From Cylindrotheca closterium (lineage: Eukaryota; Bacillariophyta; Bacillariophyceae; Bacillariales; Bacillariaceae): a stretch of 64,000 bases of DNA. Under the pieces are notes generated by a model that worked only from the letters and a program-made list of their open reading frames with translations, was not told the origin of the DNA and made no database searches. The DNA is taken from assembly GCA_933822405.4 (NCBI GenBank), contig CAKOGP040002202.1, positions 186,001 to 250,000 on the forward strand, given 5' to 3'. A program made the position numbers and the translations under genes. Below are positions 31,122 to 42,203 of the stretch, piece after piece. Numbering within the stretch: position 1 is the first letter of the stretch; each line of letters begins with the position of its first letter.

Positions 31122-32800
31122 CAGATGATAGGAAAACAAATACTAATATGTCGATCAACGATAGGGAGATCATCGGAGATACTCCTGACTTTAGCGCGCT
31201 TGCAGATGAAGATGGCAATGAGATAATAAAAGATTTAACTTCAAGAGTGAACTCCATCTCCGTTCAAGAGCGAGAGGCTGGTCTTCATGATATCCATGGT
31301 ATCGGTGGCATCGACGATAAGAGCACCGGTGAAGAGCAAGTGCTGGTGAATAAGATGAGATTGCTTCTTTCAGAAAGACTTCACTGGAGATCATCATCGG
31401 CGTTTCGAATGGCTGATGCCGAATCTTCAGCGTATACAACGGACAGTAGCTTCCTTCTGATGTTCCTTCGTTGTGAGAACTACAATATTGACGCCGCTAC
31501 CAACCGCCTTTTTGTGTTCTTCAAACAAAAGCTGCGGCTATTCGGGCCAAATAAGATTGGTAAGAAAATGATCACTTTGGCCGATCTGTCCCCAGATGAC
31601 ATGAAGTCGTATTCTGCTGGTTTCTTCCAGCTCCTTCCCCATCGGGATCATGTGGGGAGAGCGCAATTCGTAAATCTGCCTCATTATACTACCTGGGATC
31701 AAAGGGAGAACGTGGTAAGTCGGTTTGTGGTCGAATGGACTGGTTCTGGAAGAACGGCTGATTCTTACAGTATTGTTGGTGCGCATTCGAAGCTGAGAAT
31801 GATATTTCATCTATGTATGGCGGCCCTGATGGACGAAGAGACCCAGAAAAAGGGAGCCATCACCGTAGTACACTCGCTCTTAAGTGAGTCTTCAGAGCCG
31901 AGAAATCCAAAGGGTTACGACCCAGTCCTCATTTGGGAGAGTATTCATATGCTGCAAAAAGCCATTCCGCTGAGATTTGTAGGGACCCACATTTGTACCG
32001 ATCCTTCCTCATTTAGTGGGAAGTTTTTCTCGTCCATGGCACGCTTTGTGGGAGATGCAGGTATCGTCCGCATTCGCTTTCACCAAGGTAAGCAACAAAG
32101 CCGGTCCAAAGTGCGAGAATTGGATGAATTTGTGGACGCCAGCAATGTTCTAACTTTTGCACTTCGAAAGTATCATTCCACGAAGTCAACGAACGTCTCT
32201 CCACTTTCGGGATCAACAGTATCCTGCTTGCAGTGTCACAGTCTGGTGAAAAGAAGACGGAGAAACATCGAGAACTGATGAAAGTGATCAAAAGTATAGA
32301 GGTAGCTAAGTTGCTGACACCGGAGAAGTTGACTGTATTGGTGCCGTCAGCAACGGATGTCTTACTAGGGAGAGGCAAGCCCATTCAAAACCACGCAGGG
32401 GTAGGTGTTGCGACGTTTTGATATTGCAATGGCCCAGCTCTAGCAGTTCTCATTCTCAATGTACTTCGTACTCCTCTGGTATCTATAGAATATTCGGCTT
32501 GGATTGATTGCGGAATCGCAGTTGGAAGAATATGATGAGATTGCAAATCGTCTTGACAAGACAAAGCTAGCGGAGATAACAATGGCCAAAATGAAGAATG
32601 CCGGTGTTCGGTTCCTTTCAAGAGACGACAATGGGTTTTGGGAATTGGCAGCCGAACGACTAGCGAGGGAACGAGTGAGCAGCACTTTCCGCACTGTTCG
32701 TGACCGACTGAAGGTCAGCAGGCGAAGCACAGAGGAAAAGGCGGATAGTACTGTTGCCCGAAAACGATCACTTGAAAAGCTGGAAGAACAGTCTGATTAG
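31118..32800 (+). CDS. CRAL-TRIO-like + DVLLGRG-domain protein, array copy 1, four exons
   Basis: Exons 31118-31714, 31793-32087, 32171-32400 and 32489-32800 give 477 residues. Introns are 78, 83 and 88 bp (GTAAGT...TTCGAAG, GTAAGC...CTAAC...TTCGAAAG, GTAGGT...TCTATAG). Without them the frame seems broken near 32160. The N-terminal part reads FLLMFLRCENYNIDAATNRL, like a CRAL-TRIO N-domain. The lipid-binding fold follows (SAGFFQLLPHRDHVGRAQF, MLQKAIPLRFVGTHICT) and ends in NERLSTFGINSILLAV. The last part, ATDVLLGRGKPIQNHAG-NIR...GVRFLSRDDNGFWELA, is the DVLLGRG domain common in diatoms (known to me as DUF6824). A lipid-sensing protein coupled to this domain is inferred. Confidence 0.8.
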
Positions 32801-34194
32801 CGCTAGGTTGTCTCGATATGCACGACGTTAGCTTTGTTGAATGCGGCTGTTTGTTGGTGGCCATGTCTTCATTACTGAGTCATTATCTGTTCCAGTACGC
32901 GATTGGCATTCCTCTTTGTCATCTTGGAGGTAGTAGGACGGTATAGGGATTGGATACCAGCCAGGTCCACAGCATCACGATGGCAGAACTGATCATCATC
33001 AACCAAACCAAAAGTTGCTTTCTAACTATCGCTTTTGCTGAAAAGTATATGTGTCACGAGGAGGAAAGAACTCAGCCAAAGGATACTAATAATATGACCG
33101 ACAAAAGCTGTTTGGACGACAGAATGGGGGGATTTTTAAGCCTTCGTCGCTTGTCGTCAGTTAAGCAGTCAGCAGGAAGCCAGGGTCGAGACAAGACATC
33201 ATTTAGAGTAGGATGCTCTGATCTTGTACTACATTATGAATAGTGAAGGAGGTACAAAGAAACGGAGCCAGGAAAAGGGTCCCAGGAGGGGGTGCCAGGA
33301 GATCAGTGACGGAATCTTCGATACCTGCTGCTTGTGAGGTTGTCATCTGTAAGTCTTGGCGAACTCATTGATCATGGACTAGCATAGTTCTTCAATTCAT
33401 TGTGCCAGATGCTCTAGAATAGACAAAATGTAGATGACGATACTAGCTGTTCTAGTAGCTATTCTTTTACGTCTAGTTCTTGCTAAAGATGAACGTCCCT
33501 TGGAGGGGACGAAACACACCTCGTGACTCTGCCACAGGCTCAAATTGAGCGATATTATTCCTACGGCGACGACACGGCCAGAAGCCAATGGGATGGTTTC
33601 GTTTCACTTATCCTACTGGCTCACAGTAACTCCAAGCGGAATGTGCACTTTCTACAGCCGAGAAGTTGAGTAAATATGAAGAGCAGTCCGTGCAGAAAAA
33701 CACAACGCTGCAAACAAATGCAGTCTGGCCCTTCCTTGGGAAAGACTCGCATTGGAGTTCTATTGAAGTAATCTTCTAGGTATTGAAGTATCGCGGGAAA
33801 AGAAATCCTCGAAGTGTTGCGGGAGAACAAATCCTCCATTGAAGTATTGCGGGAGAAGAAATCCACCACTCAAGTCTTGCGGGAACTACAGAAAGATATT
33901 TCAGCAAGATTGTGAGGAGCTCCTCGGAATTCTTCACGATTCGTCACGTATTGCACAAAAGCGGTGCACTCGACGAATAAGCGTCGAGCCCGAGCGGTGA
34001 CCCTGACGAATATTTCAAGATCCACCGAGACCTTTCTGAAAAATCGAAACTACTACAGTAGTTGCTTCAGCTCAAAACATCTGGAAATATATAACTTCCG
34101 GAGCATACTGCAATGCGCGTACAACGAAGGGCTATTCGTATATTTCTCCTCACTATTGTCAAAATAAAACACCACAAATACCCAGTACGATGCG
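32801..34194. other. Spacer; duplicated upstream flank of CRAL-TRIO copy 2
   Basis: Matches the flank of copy 1 over most of its length, with extra segments near 33272-33322 and 33450-33540. A degenerate tandem repeat lies at 33781-33890 (listed separately). The last 60 bp (CGTATATTTCTCCTCACTATTG and AATACCCAGTACGATGCG) are conserved before every copy and are the best promoter/leader candidate. Confidence 0.55.
33781..33890. repeat. Degenerate 26-31-bp tandem repeat
   Basis: Four units built on GAAGTATTGCGGGAGAAGAAATCC start at about 33785, 33811, 33841 and 33871. The flank of copy 1 has one related unit (near 30808), so the repeat expanded after duplication. Confidence 0.8.
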
Positions 34195-35866
34195 ATGACA
34201 GATGATAGGAAAACAAATACTAATATGTCGATCAACGATAGGGAGATCATCGGAGATACTCCTGACTTTAGCGCGCTTGCAGATGAAGATGGCAATGAGA
34301 TAATAAAAGATTTGACTTCAAGAGTGAACTCCATCTCCGTTCAAGAGCGAGAGGCTGGTCTTCATGATATCCATGGTATTGGTGGCATCGACGATAAGAG
34401 CACCGGTGAAGAGCAAGTGCTGGTGAATAAGATGAGATTGCTTCTTTCAGAAAGGCTTCACTGGAGATCATCATCGGCCTTTCGAATGGCCGATGCCGAA
34501 TCTTCAGCGTATACAACGGACAGTAGCTTCCTTCTGATGTTCCTTCGTTGTGAGAACTACAATATTGACGCCGCTACCAACCGCCTTTTTGTGTTCTTCA
34601 AACAAAAGCTGCGGCTATTCGGGCCAGATAAGATTGGTAAGAAAATGATCACTTTGGCCGATCTGTCCCCAGATGACATGAAGTCGTATTCTGCTGGTTT
34701 CTTCCAGCTCCTTCCCCATCGGGATCATGTGGGGAGGGCGCAATTCGTAAATCTGCCTCATTATACTACCTGGGACCAAAGGGAGAACGTGGTAAGTCGG
34801 TTTGTGGTCGAATGGACTGGTTCTGGAAGAACGGCTGATTCTTACAGTATTGTTGATGCGCATTCGAAGCTGAGAATGATATTTCATCTGTGTATGGCGG
34901 CCCTGATGGACGAAGAGACCCAGAAAAAGGGAGCCATCACCGTAGTACACTCGCTCTTCAGTGAATCTTCAGAGCCGAGAAATCCAAAGGGTTACGACCC
35001 AGTCCTCATTTGGGAGAGTATTCATATGCTGCAAAAAGCCATTCCGCTGAGATTTGTAGGGACCCACATTTGTACCGATCCTTCCTCATTTAGTGGGAAG
35101 TTTTTCTCGTCCATGGCACGCTTTGTGGGAGATGCAGGTATCGTCCGCATTCGCTTTCACCAAGGTAAGCAACAAAGCCGGTCCAAAGTGCGAGAATTGG
35201 ATGAATTTTTGGAGGCCAATGTTCTAACTTTTTGCACTTCGAAAGTATCATTCAACGAAGTCAACGAACGTCTCTCCACTTTCGGGATCAACAGTATCCT
35301 GCTTGCAGTGTCACAGTCTGGTGAAAAGAAGACGGAGAAACATCGAGAACTGATGAAAGTGATCAAAAGTATAGAGGTAGCTCAGTTGCTGACACCGGAG
35401 AAGTTGACTGTATTGGTGCCGTCAGCAACGGATGTCTTACTAGGGAGAGGCAAGCCCATTCAAAACCACGCAGGGGTAAGTGTTGCGACGTTTTGATATT
35501 GCAATGGCCCAGCTCTAGCAGTTCTCATTCTCAATGTACTTTGTACTCCTCTGGTATCTATAGAATATTCGGCTTGGATTGATTGCGGAATCGCAGTTGG
35601 AAGAATATGATGAGATTGCAAATCGTCTTGACAAGACAAAGCTAGCGGAGATAACAATGGCCAAAATGAAGAATGCCGGTGTTCGATTCCTTTCAAGAGA
35701 CGACAATGGGTTTTGGGAATTGGCAGCCGAACGACTAGCGAGGGAACGAGTGAGCAGCACCTTCCGCACTGTTCGTGACCGACTGAAGGTCAGCAGGCGA
35801 AGCACAGAGGAAAAGGCGGATAGTACTGTTGCCCGAAAACGATCACTTGAAACGCTGGAAGAATAG
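34195..35866 (+). CDS. CRAL-TRIO-like + DVLLGRG-domain protein, array copy 2, four exons
   Basis: Exons 34195-34791, 34870-35164, 35246-35475 and 35564-35866 give 474 residues. The exon structure equals that of copy 1 and the protein is nearly identical to it. Differences are few: GPDKIG, FSESSEP, and an end at SLETLEE instead of KLEEQSD. Intron 2 differs from copy 1 by a three-base deletion and one extra T; these shift the unspliced frame but not the spliced product, which supports the intron. The third intron has a stronger donor (GTAAGT) than copy 1. Copies 1 and 2 are spaced 3,077 bp start to start and are the youngest pair of the array. Confidence 0.8.
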
Positions 35867-36292
35867 TCTGATTGGCTTTCGGTTGTCTCGATATGCACGT
35901 TGTTAGCTGTCTCCTCCCCACCACAATAGTTGTAGGCGGCTGTTTGTTGGTGGCCATGTCTTCATTACTGATTCATTATCTGTTCCAGTACGCGATTGTT
36001 ATGCCTCTTTGTCATCTTGCAAGGTAAAGGACGGGTTTGCAAAGAGTTTCGATTGAACTATAAAGTGCTACTAGATACTATCACACCCATGAGTGGTTTT
36101 TCCACTGTAGAAATTTATTTCTAGAAGTACATTATGTATGATTGTTTCCTGGTACTAGAAGCACCCCGACTTAGTGATGTGGTCACTTTCAACCGCAATC
36201 GCCCCAAACCAATTAGTTACAAGGTGATTACGGCGTCATTCGGACGACACCAATAGTGCGAAAGGAGGTTACTGATCTTCCGATCAAACAGG
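35867..36292. other. Convergent 3' region of CRAL-TRIO copy 2 and the selenoprotein gene
   Basis: Contains the 3' UTR of the selenoprotein on the minus strand, including the SECIS candidate at 36188-36240. Otherwise nothing is recognised. Confidence 0.5.
36188..36240 (-). promoter_or_regulatory. Candidate SECIS element
   Basis: On the minus strand, ATGA (36239-36236) is followed by CCGTAATC (36233-36226), which pairs over 8 bp (one G-T) with GATTGCGG (36200-36193). TGA follows at 36191-36189. The apical part contains unpaired AA. Order and spacing resemble a eukaryotic SECIS hairpin 53 nt after the stop. The bases between quartet and helix are not perfectly symmetric, so this is only a candidate. 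Confidence 0.4.
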
Positions 36293-37129
36293 TTATGCCC
36301 CTGCAGTCTTCACTGCCATTTCAATCATTTCATCTGGAACAGCATGGGCCGCCGTTGCTTCATCGTAATGGGCATACACAGTTTGGTCACCGGAGAACAA
36401 AAAGGTTCCACCCTGATAGAATGCTTGTTCTTGCTTGGGTGGGATGTAAAAGGCATCCTTCCATTTCGATAAGACTTCTGAGAGCTCCTCCGAAAGCATC
36501 GACTTGCCTGCCAAAACCCGGCGTCCAAATGCCAGAGGTGTCGCAGGGTTGAAGAAGGTAGCACCCACTCCTCGGTTCAAATCAAGATTGTCATAGGCTT
36601 CGTTGGAGGGATCCACAAAAAGCAAATCTTCACCATCGGGAATGCCCAAGTGTTTGACCAGATCCTTTCCGACTTCTGGCTTGCCAATGGAGACAATAAC
36701 AAGGTTGACACCTGCAGCCAAGAGCTCCGTCCTCCGTCTGCCATACTGGAGGATCTGCTCTTGGCATATGGGTCACCCAAGGGATCGTAAGAAAACGACC
36801 ATCGAGGTCTGACTTGCACCAAGGATATCGCCGACAGTTGTTTTCTCTCCATTCAATTTGTATACAGGACTTTTGTCCATTACTTTTCTTGAGTTCATTG
36901 ACTTTGCAGCTTCACTTGGATTCCCAGCAAAGGTAGTTGGTCCACATCCACAGTCATTGTCTGCAAGTGCTTCGTCGTTCGATGAGGCGAGCCTCGTGGT
37001 GGTGGGAATGCAATTATTGTTGTGATTTACGAGTCCACTTCGGCGATAATTTGCCTCTGGGTTTGCTACAAAGGCTTCTGCAGCCATGGGGGCCAACAGA
37101 ACCGGGAGAAGCTTTATAGATAGTCTCAT
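36293..37129 (-). CDS. Plastid-targeted selenoprotein, SelU/peroxiredoxin-like (PRXL2-type thioredoxin fold)
   Basis: One frame of 278 codons with a single in-frame TGA at 36775-36773. Both sides are in the same frame and belong to one thioredoxin-fold domain: SMVVFLRSLG-U-PICQEQ, then LLAAGVNLVIVSIG. The TGA falls at the first position of a U-x-x-C redox motif, where relatives have Cys or Sec. The fold continues with FVDPSNEAYDNLDL and the GGTFLFSGDQTVYAHYDE strand typical of AhpC/TSA-like PRXL2/SelU proteins. The N terminus MRLSIKLLPVLLAPMAAEA-FVA is a signal peptide with the diatom A-F plastid motif. An N-terminal CGCGP may be a second redox site. A plastid redox/antioxidant role is inferred. 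The gene lies inside the CRAL-TRIO array on the opposite strand. Confidence 0.82.
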
Positions 37130-38246
37130 ATTTGCTTTATTGAGTGTTTCATTAGAGACGACGAGACTAATATTGACGATGATGAGTGTGTCGATCGTGT
37201 GTTATATACTATATGTGACGTCAATGTGATTGAATCAGCCGATGATCTAACTTAGTGTCAAAATTGAATTGATGCATACCGGGATACAGTATATACTGTG
37301 GGTTTAAAGCGTCAGTACAGCACGTTACAAAAAGGAAAATGCATCATTTGGCATGGCAACGTCTCTAGCTATAGAAAGAGCTGCTTAAATTTGTGCGTTG
37401 CGACGAAGGACTTCCAGAATATTAATTGGTGGGAGCTTATATTTTTTTAGCACCAGTCCACGAAAGACTGCAGTCAGGAAGTCTGGATCGAGACGCAATC
37501 CGGCGGAAAGACATCATTTAGAGTATCATACTCGAATGCTGAACTACATTGAGAGGAGAGTGCGAGGAGGTACAAAGAAACGAGGACAATGGAGAGAGGA
37601 GGGTGGGACTCCAGTGACGAAATCTTCGATGGCTGTTGTTGTCAGGTTGTCATCGAAAAAGCATAGTTTAAAATTCATTGGCCAGATACAAGGACAACTA
37701 AACGAGAATAAATATGGTAGACGGTCTACTACTAGCTTACTACTAGCTAAAGATGAACGCCACTTGAAGAGAAATCACAAAACTTGAATCTTCTGCAAGT
37801 TCAAATGCAGCGATATTATTCCGGAGGACACATCCAGAAGCCAATGTCGCACAGGCAGTCCAAGCTGCAGCCGAGAGGTTCCGTGCATTTTCACAGCAGC
37901 AGTCTCAACGTTGACTTTATTCGGTAACGAGGCCATCAACTACTCTATGGCCCCACGCACATTGAAGTTCTGTTGTGGGAACTGCAGGAGAACCCCCCTC
38001 CTTTTCCACAAAAAAATCGCATAATTCTAGGAAAGTAATTGAGATTCGCTCTACGACCCTGAATGAGCGGCAGGCAAACGTGTACGAACGTGACCACTAT
38101 GAGTGCAATGATGACTATGGTTTCGAACTTGTGGCCTATTTGCTGGAACACGCAATGAGTGTCCATGTAAAATAGAACAGAGGGCTATTCGTATATCTCG
38201 TCACTATATTGCTCTAAAATGACGCAAATAACCGCATTACGATGCG
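37130..38246. other. Selenoprotein promoter and partial duplicated flank of CRAL-TRIO copy 3
   Basis: From about 37470 the DNA again matches the array flank (ACATCATTTAGAGTA, GAGGAGGTACAAAGAAACGA, GCGATATTATTCC), with deletions. The 37130-37400 part is AT-rich and is the upstream region of the selenoprotein gene. Confidence 0.55.
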
Positions 38247-38912
38247 ATGACAGATGATGGGAAAACAAATACTAATATGTCGATCAACGATAGGGAGATC
38301 ATCGGAGATACTCCTGACTTTAGCGTGGTCGCAGCCGAAGATGGCAATGCGATAATAAAGGATTTGACTTCAAGAGTGAGCTCCATCTCCGTTCAAGAGC
38401 GAGAGGCTGGTCTTCATGACATTCGTGGTATCGGTGGCCTTGGCGATAAGAACATCGTAGAAGAGCAAGTACTGGTGAATAAGACGAGATTGCTTCATCA
38501 TCAGCCTTTCGAATGTCTGATGCCGAATCGTCAGCGTATAGCCTACAACCGACAGTAGCTTCCTTCTAATGTTTCTTTGTTACAATAGCTGCGGCTCTTT
38601 TGGCCGATAAGATTGGTAAGAAAATGATCACATTAGCCGATCTGTCCAGATGACATGCTCCTTTCCCATCGGGATCATGTAGGGAGGGGGGCGCAATTCG
38701 TAAGTCTACCTTATTATACTACCTGTAATCAAAGGGAGAACGTGGTAAGTCGGCCTGGCTCTCGGAGAACGACTGATTGATTCTTACGTTGTTGGTGCGC
38801 ATTCGAAGCTGAGAATGATATTTCATCTGTGTATGGCGGCTCTGATGGACGAGCGAAGAGACCCAGATAAAAGGGAGCCGTCTCTGTGGGACACTCGCTC
38901 GATAGCGAGACT
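38247..38912 (+). pseudogene. CRAL-TRIO array copy 3, decayed and 3'-deleted
   Basis: Starts as the intact copies do (MTDDGKTNTNMSINDREI) but shifts frame and stops after 103 codons. The exon 1 remainder has several deletions (a 34-bp-scale loss near 38490, losses at 38580 and 38650). The intron 1 donor GTAAGT and acceptor TTCGAAG are still visible (about 38744-38808). Sequence matching exon 2 stops near 38912, where it joins the flank of copy 4. The second half of the lipid domain and the DVLLGRG domain are absent. Confidence 0.85.
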
Positions 38913-39852
38913 GATGCTCCCTTCTAGCAAGCTTGTCATCCATAATTTTTGACAAGCCCGCCGACCGTGGGTGAGAGAGCATACTTTAAAATTCATGGGC
39001 TAGATGCTAGGACAGCTATAAACGAGAACAAGAAATGTCATAGATGAACGGTGATACTACTAGCCGGTCTATTGGTACTAGCTGAAGATGAAAGGCGCTT
39101 GGAGGGGAGTCACACCTCTAGACCTTATTTTGGTTTTAAAATGAGCGATATTATTTCTAGAAGCCAGAGATTTGGATTCATTTTTAGAATCCAACAGGCA
39201 CAGTATGTCAAACTGAAATATGCAGCCGAGAAGAAGAAGAAATTGCGCGGATTTTCACAGCATTTGACTTCAAAGTATTTTAATAGCTTCAGTTCCCTTA
39301 TTTATGCGTTATTGAGGAAGACATCGAAGGCGAGAAGCAATGAGGCCATGAAGTATAAGACTCGCATTGAAGTTCAAAAAGTACTCCATTTTCAATCATT
39401 CAATCGCGGGAACTCAGAAAGATGAATTTTAGTACGTGTACCCTACGCGGGCGGTGTACGTACTTGACAAACCATTCATGGCACTTCCGCTTCTCAACCT
39501 TTGATAATCCATGGAAAGAACCTGTACCGGTACAGTACGTACCATACGTGCAGAACCTGTGTGGTCTGCAAGACGATTGCCACTGACAAATGAACATCCC
39601 ACTCTGTAATGACCGTGACTGAAGCCCTTCCATTGTTCCTCACGTACTGTACAGTAGGTACGTAATTTCTAAAAAAAAGTCTCAAAACACGATCCCTACA
39701 GATTGATTATAGCCATCGAGGCCTTTTATCCTGGCACGTCGAAACCATCTGTAACCGCGAAAAAAATTGTGTGTTTTACTGGAACATCATGTTCATGCCC
39801 TTCGTATTCCTCACTATTGATAAAAAACAACGCAGATAACCAGTATCATGCG
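38913..39852. other. Flank of CRAL-TRIO copy 4
   Basis: Partly matches the array flank (GCGATATTATTTCTAGAAGCCAGAG at about 39144). A perfect 12-bp palindrome TGTACCGGTACA is at 39523-39534. No gene. Confidence 0.5.
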
Positions 39853-41508
39853 ATGACAGATGATAGGAAAACAAATCACATGTCGATAAACGATTTGGAG
39901 ATCGAAGATACTCCTGACTTTAGCGCGCTTGCGGATGAAGATATCGATACGATTATAAAGGATTTGACTTCAAGAGTGAACTCCATCTCCTTTCAAGAGC
40001 GAGAGGTTGGTCTTCATGACATCCATGGTGTTGCTGGCATTGACGATAAGAGCAATCATGAAGAGCAAGTACTAGTGAATACGATGAGATTGCTTCTTTC
40101 AGAAAGGCTTCACTGCAGATCATCATCAGCCTTTCGAATGGCCGATGCCGAATCGTCGGCGTATACAAGGGACAATAGCTTCCTTCTCATGTTTCTTCGT
40201 TGTGAGAATTACAATATTGACACCGCTACCAACCGCCTTTTTGAGTTCTTCAAACATAAGCTGCGGCTCTTTATTGGGCCAGATAAGATTGGTAAGAAAA
40301 TGATCACTTTGGCCGATCTGTCCCCAAATGACATGAAGTCGTATTCTGCTGGTTTCTTCCAGCTCCTTCCCCATCGAGATCATGTGGGGAGGGCGCAATT
40401 CGTAAATCTGCCTAATTATACTACCTGGGATCAAAGGGAGAACGTGGTAAGTCGCTCGGTCTGTGTGATCATGTTGTGGTCGAATGGACTGGTTCTGGAC
40501 GAACGACTGATTCTTACAGTAATGTTGGTGCTCATTCGAAGCTGAGAATGATATTTCACCTATGTATGGCGGCCCTGATGGACGAAGAGACCCAGAAAAA
40601 GGGAGCCATCACCGTAGTACACTCGCTCGTTAGCGAGACTTCAGAGCTGAGAAATCCAAAGGGTTACGACCCAGTCCTCACTTGGCAGAGCACTCATTTG
40701 TTGCAAAAAGCCATTCCGCTGAGATTTGTAGGGACTCACATTTGTACCAATCCTTCCTCATTTAGTGGGAAGTTTTTCTCGTCCATGGCACGTTTTGTGG
40801 GAGACGCAGGTATCGTCCGCATTCGCTTTCACCAAGGTAAGCAACAGCAGCAAGGACCGAGTATTGGATGAATTTGTGGACGCCAATGTTCTAACTTTTG
40901 CACTTCGAAAGTATCATTCAACGAAGTCAACGAACGTCTCTCCACTTTCGGGATCAACAGTATCCTGCTTGCAGTGTCACAGTCTGGTGAAAAGAAGACG
41001 GAGAAACATCGAGAACTGATGAAAGTGATCAAAAGTATAGAGGTAGCTAAGTTGCTGACACCGGAGAAGTTGACTGTATTGGTGCCGTCAGCAACGGATG
41101 TCTTACTAGGGAGAGGCAAGCCTATTCAAAACCACGTAGGGGTAAGTGTTGCGACGTTTTGATATTGCAATGGCCCAGCTCTACTAGTTCTCATTTTCAA
41201 TGCACTTTGTACTCCTTTGCAATCTCCAGAATATTCGGCTTGGATTGATTGTGGAGTCGCAGTTGGAAGAATATGATGAGATTGCAAATCGTCTTGACAA
41301 GACAAGGCTAGCGGAGATAACGATGGCCAAAATGAAGGATGCCGGTGTTAGATTCCTTTCAAGAGACGACAATGGATTCTGGGAATTGGCAACGGAACAA
41401 CTAGCGAGGGAACGAGTAAGCAGCACCTTCCGCACTGTTCGTGACCGACTGAAGGGCAGCCAACGATGCACAAATGTACCAAAGAGATCACTTGAAAATG
41501 CCCACTAG
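39853..41508 (+). CDS. CRAL-TRIO-like + DVLLGRG-domain protein, array copy 4, four exons
   Basis: Exons 39853-40446, 40542-40836, 40912-41141 and 41230-41508 give 465 residues. Read without splicing, the frame appears broken after VVSRSVCVIML (near 40455) and again near 40870. With introns of 95, 75 and 88 bp at the same sites as copies 1 and 2 it is fully open, so it is not a pseudogene. It is the most diverged intact copy: two residues shorter near the start (NHMSINDLEIEDT), an extra Ile in RLFIGPDK, NHVG for NHAG, and a shorter end (RCTNVPKRSLENAH). Domain content is as in copy 1. Confidence 0.8.
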
Positions 41509-42203
41509 GCAGACTGCCTCGATTTGCGAATCGTTGTGCCTACACAAATTTGATTTCAGTGTGTCTTGGTGATGATGTCCTCTGTACGTGTTTGCCATCG
41601 AATCGAGTAACGTTCTTGTTCGTGACTGTTGTGCCTCTTTGCCATCATGGAAGATATATTTTAATAATTTGCTTCTATTTGTAAGTTTCTTCGCGATGAT
41701 CCAACTTAGCCTCAAATATGTTTTTGCAATGTATCTCGGCATCTGTACCGATACTGCTCGTCGCATACCAATAGCTATTGTAGGAAAGCTATAATACAGT
41801 AGTCAAAAGCGAAAACGAAGATGTTCAATGGGCATAGCAACGTTTTTATCTAAATATCTCGAGCTTACATTACCCCCAAGATTAGTGTGTCTGTACGAGC
41901 TACTTCCGAATAGAAGTTCGCAGCAACGGTCGTCCACCAGCTTACCATCTTCTTCCAACATGACATCGCCGCACTGCGACCATAGCAGAATTACTTCAGA
42001 ATCCATGGGGCAGAAGAGAAATTTTGAATCGCGAGATGCAAATCCTTGACAGTTGTCAATGCTAGTAATGAGTGCAACTGGCAATGCTTCTGGTGTCCCA
42101 CCAGGGTTCAATTGTTGTTAATGTCACATCGGAAATTCAGTTTCTCGTGATTTGATTTACACCATTGTTTTTGCATTCGCCACCCATTTCCACTACCGTA
42201 ATA
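41509..42203. other. Convergent spacer
   Basis: 3' flanks of CRAL-TRIO copy 4 and the FkbM-type gene. No gene is supported. Confidence 0.5.

Noticed and set aside
32088..32170. Frame break in CRAL-TRIO copy 1 relative to copy 2
   Set aside because: The differing T run and three-base indel lie inside an 83-bp GTAAGC...AAAG intron with a CTAAC branch-like site.
33781..33890. CRISPR array
   Set aside because: Units are contiguous and degenerate with no spacers, in a eukaryotic promoter flank.
36773..36775. TGA read as a nonsense mutation (pseudogene) or as the border between two genes
   Set aside because: Both sides are in the same frame, there is no other lesion in 278 codons, and the TGA is at the exact Sec/Cys redox position.
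40447..40541. Frameshift in CRAL-TRIO copy 4
   Set aside because: The segment begins GTAAGT, ends TTCGAAG, and its removal gives the same protein as in copies 1 and 2; it is an intron of variable length.
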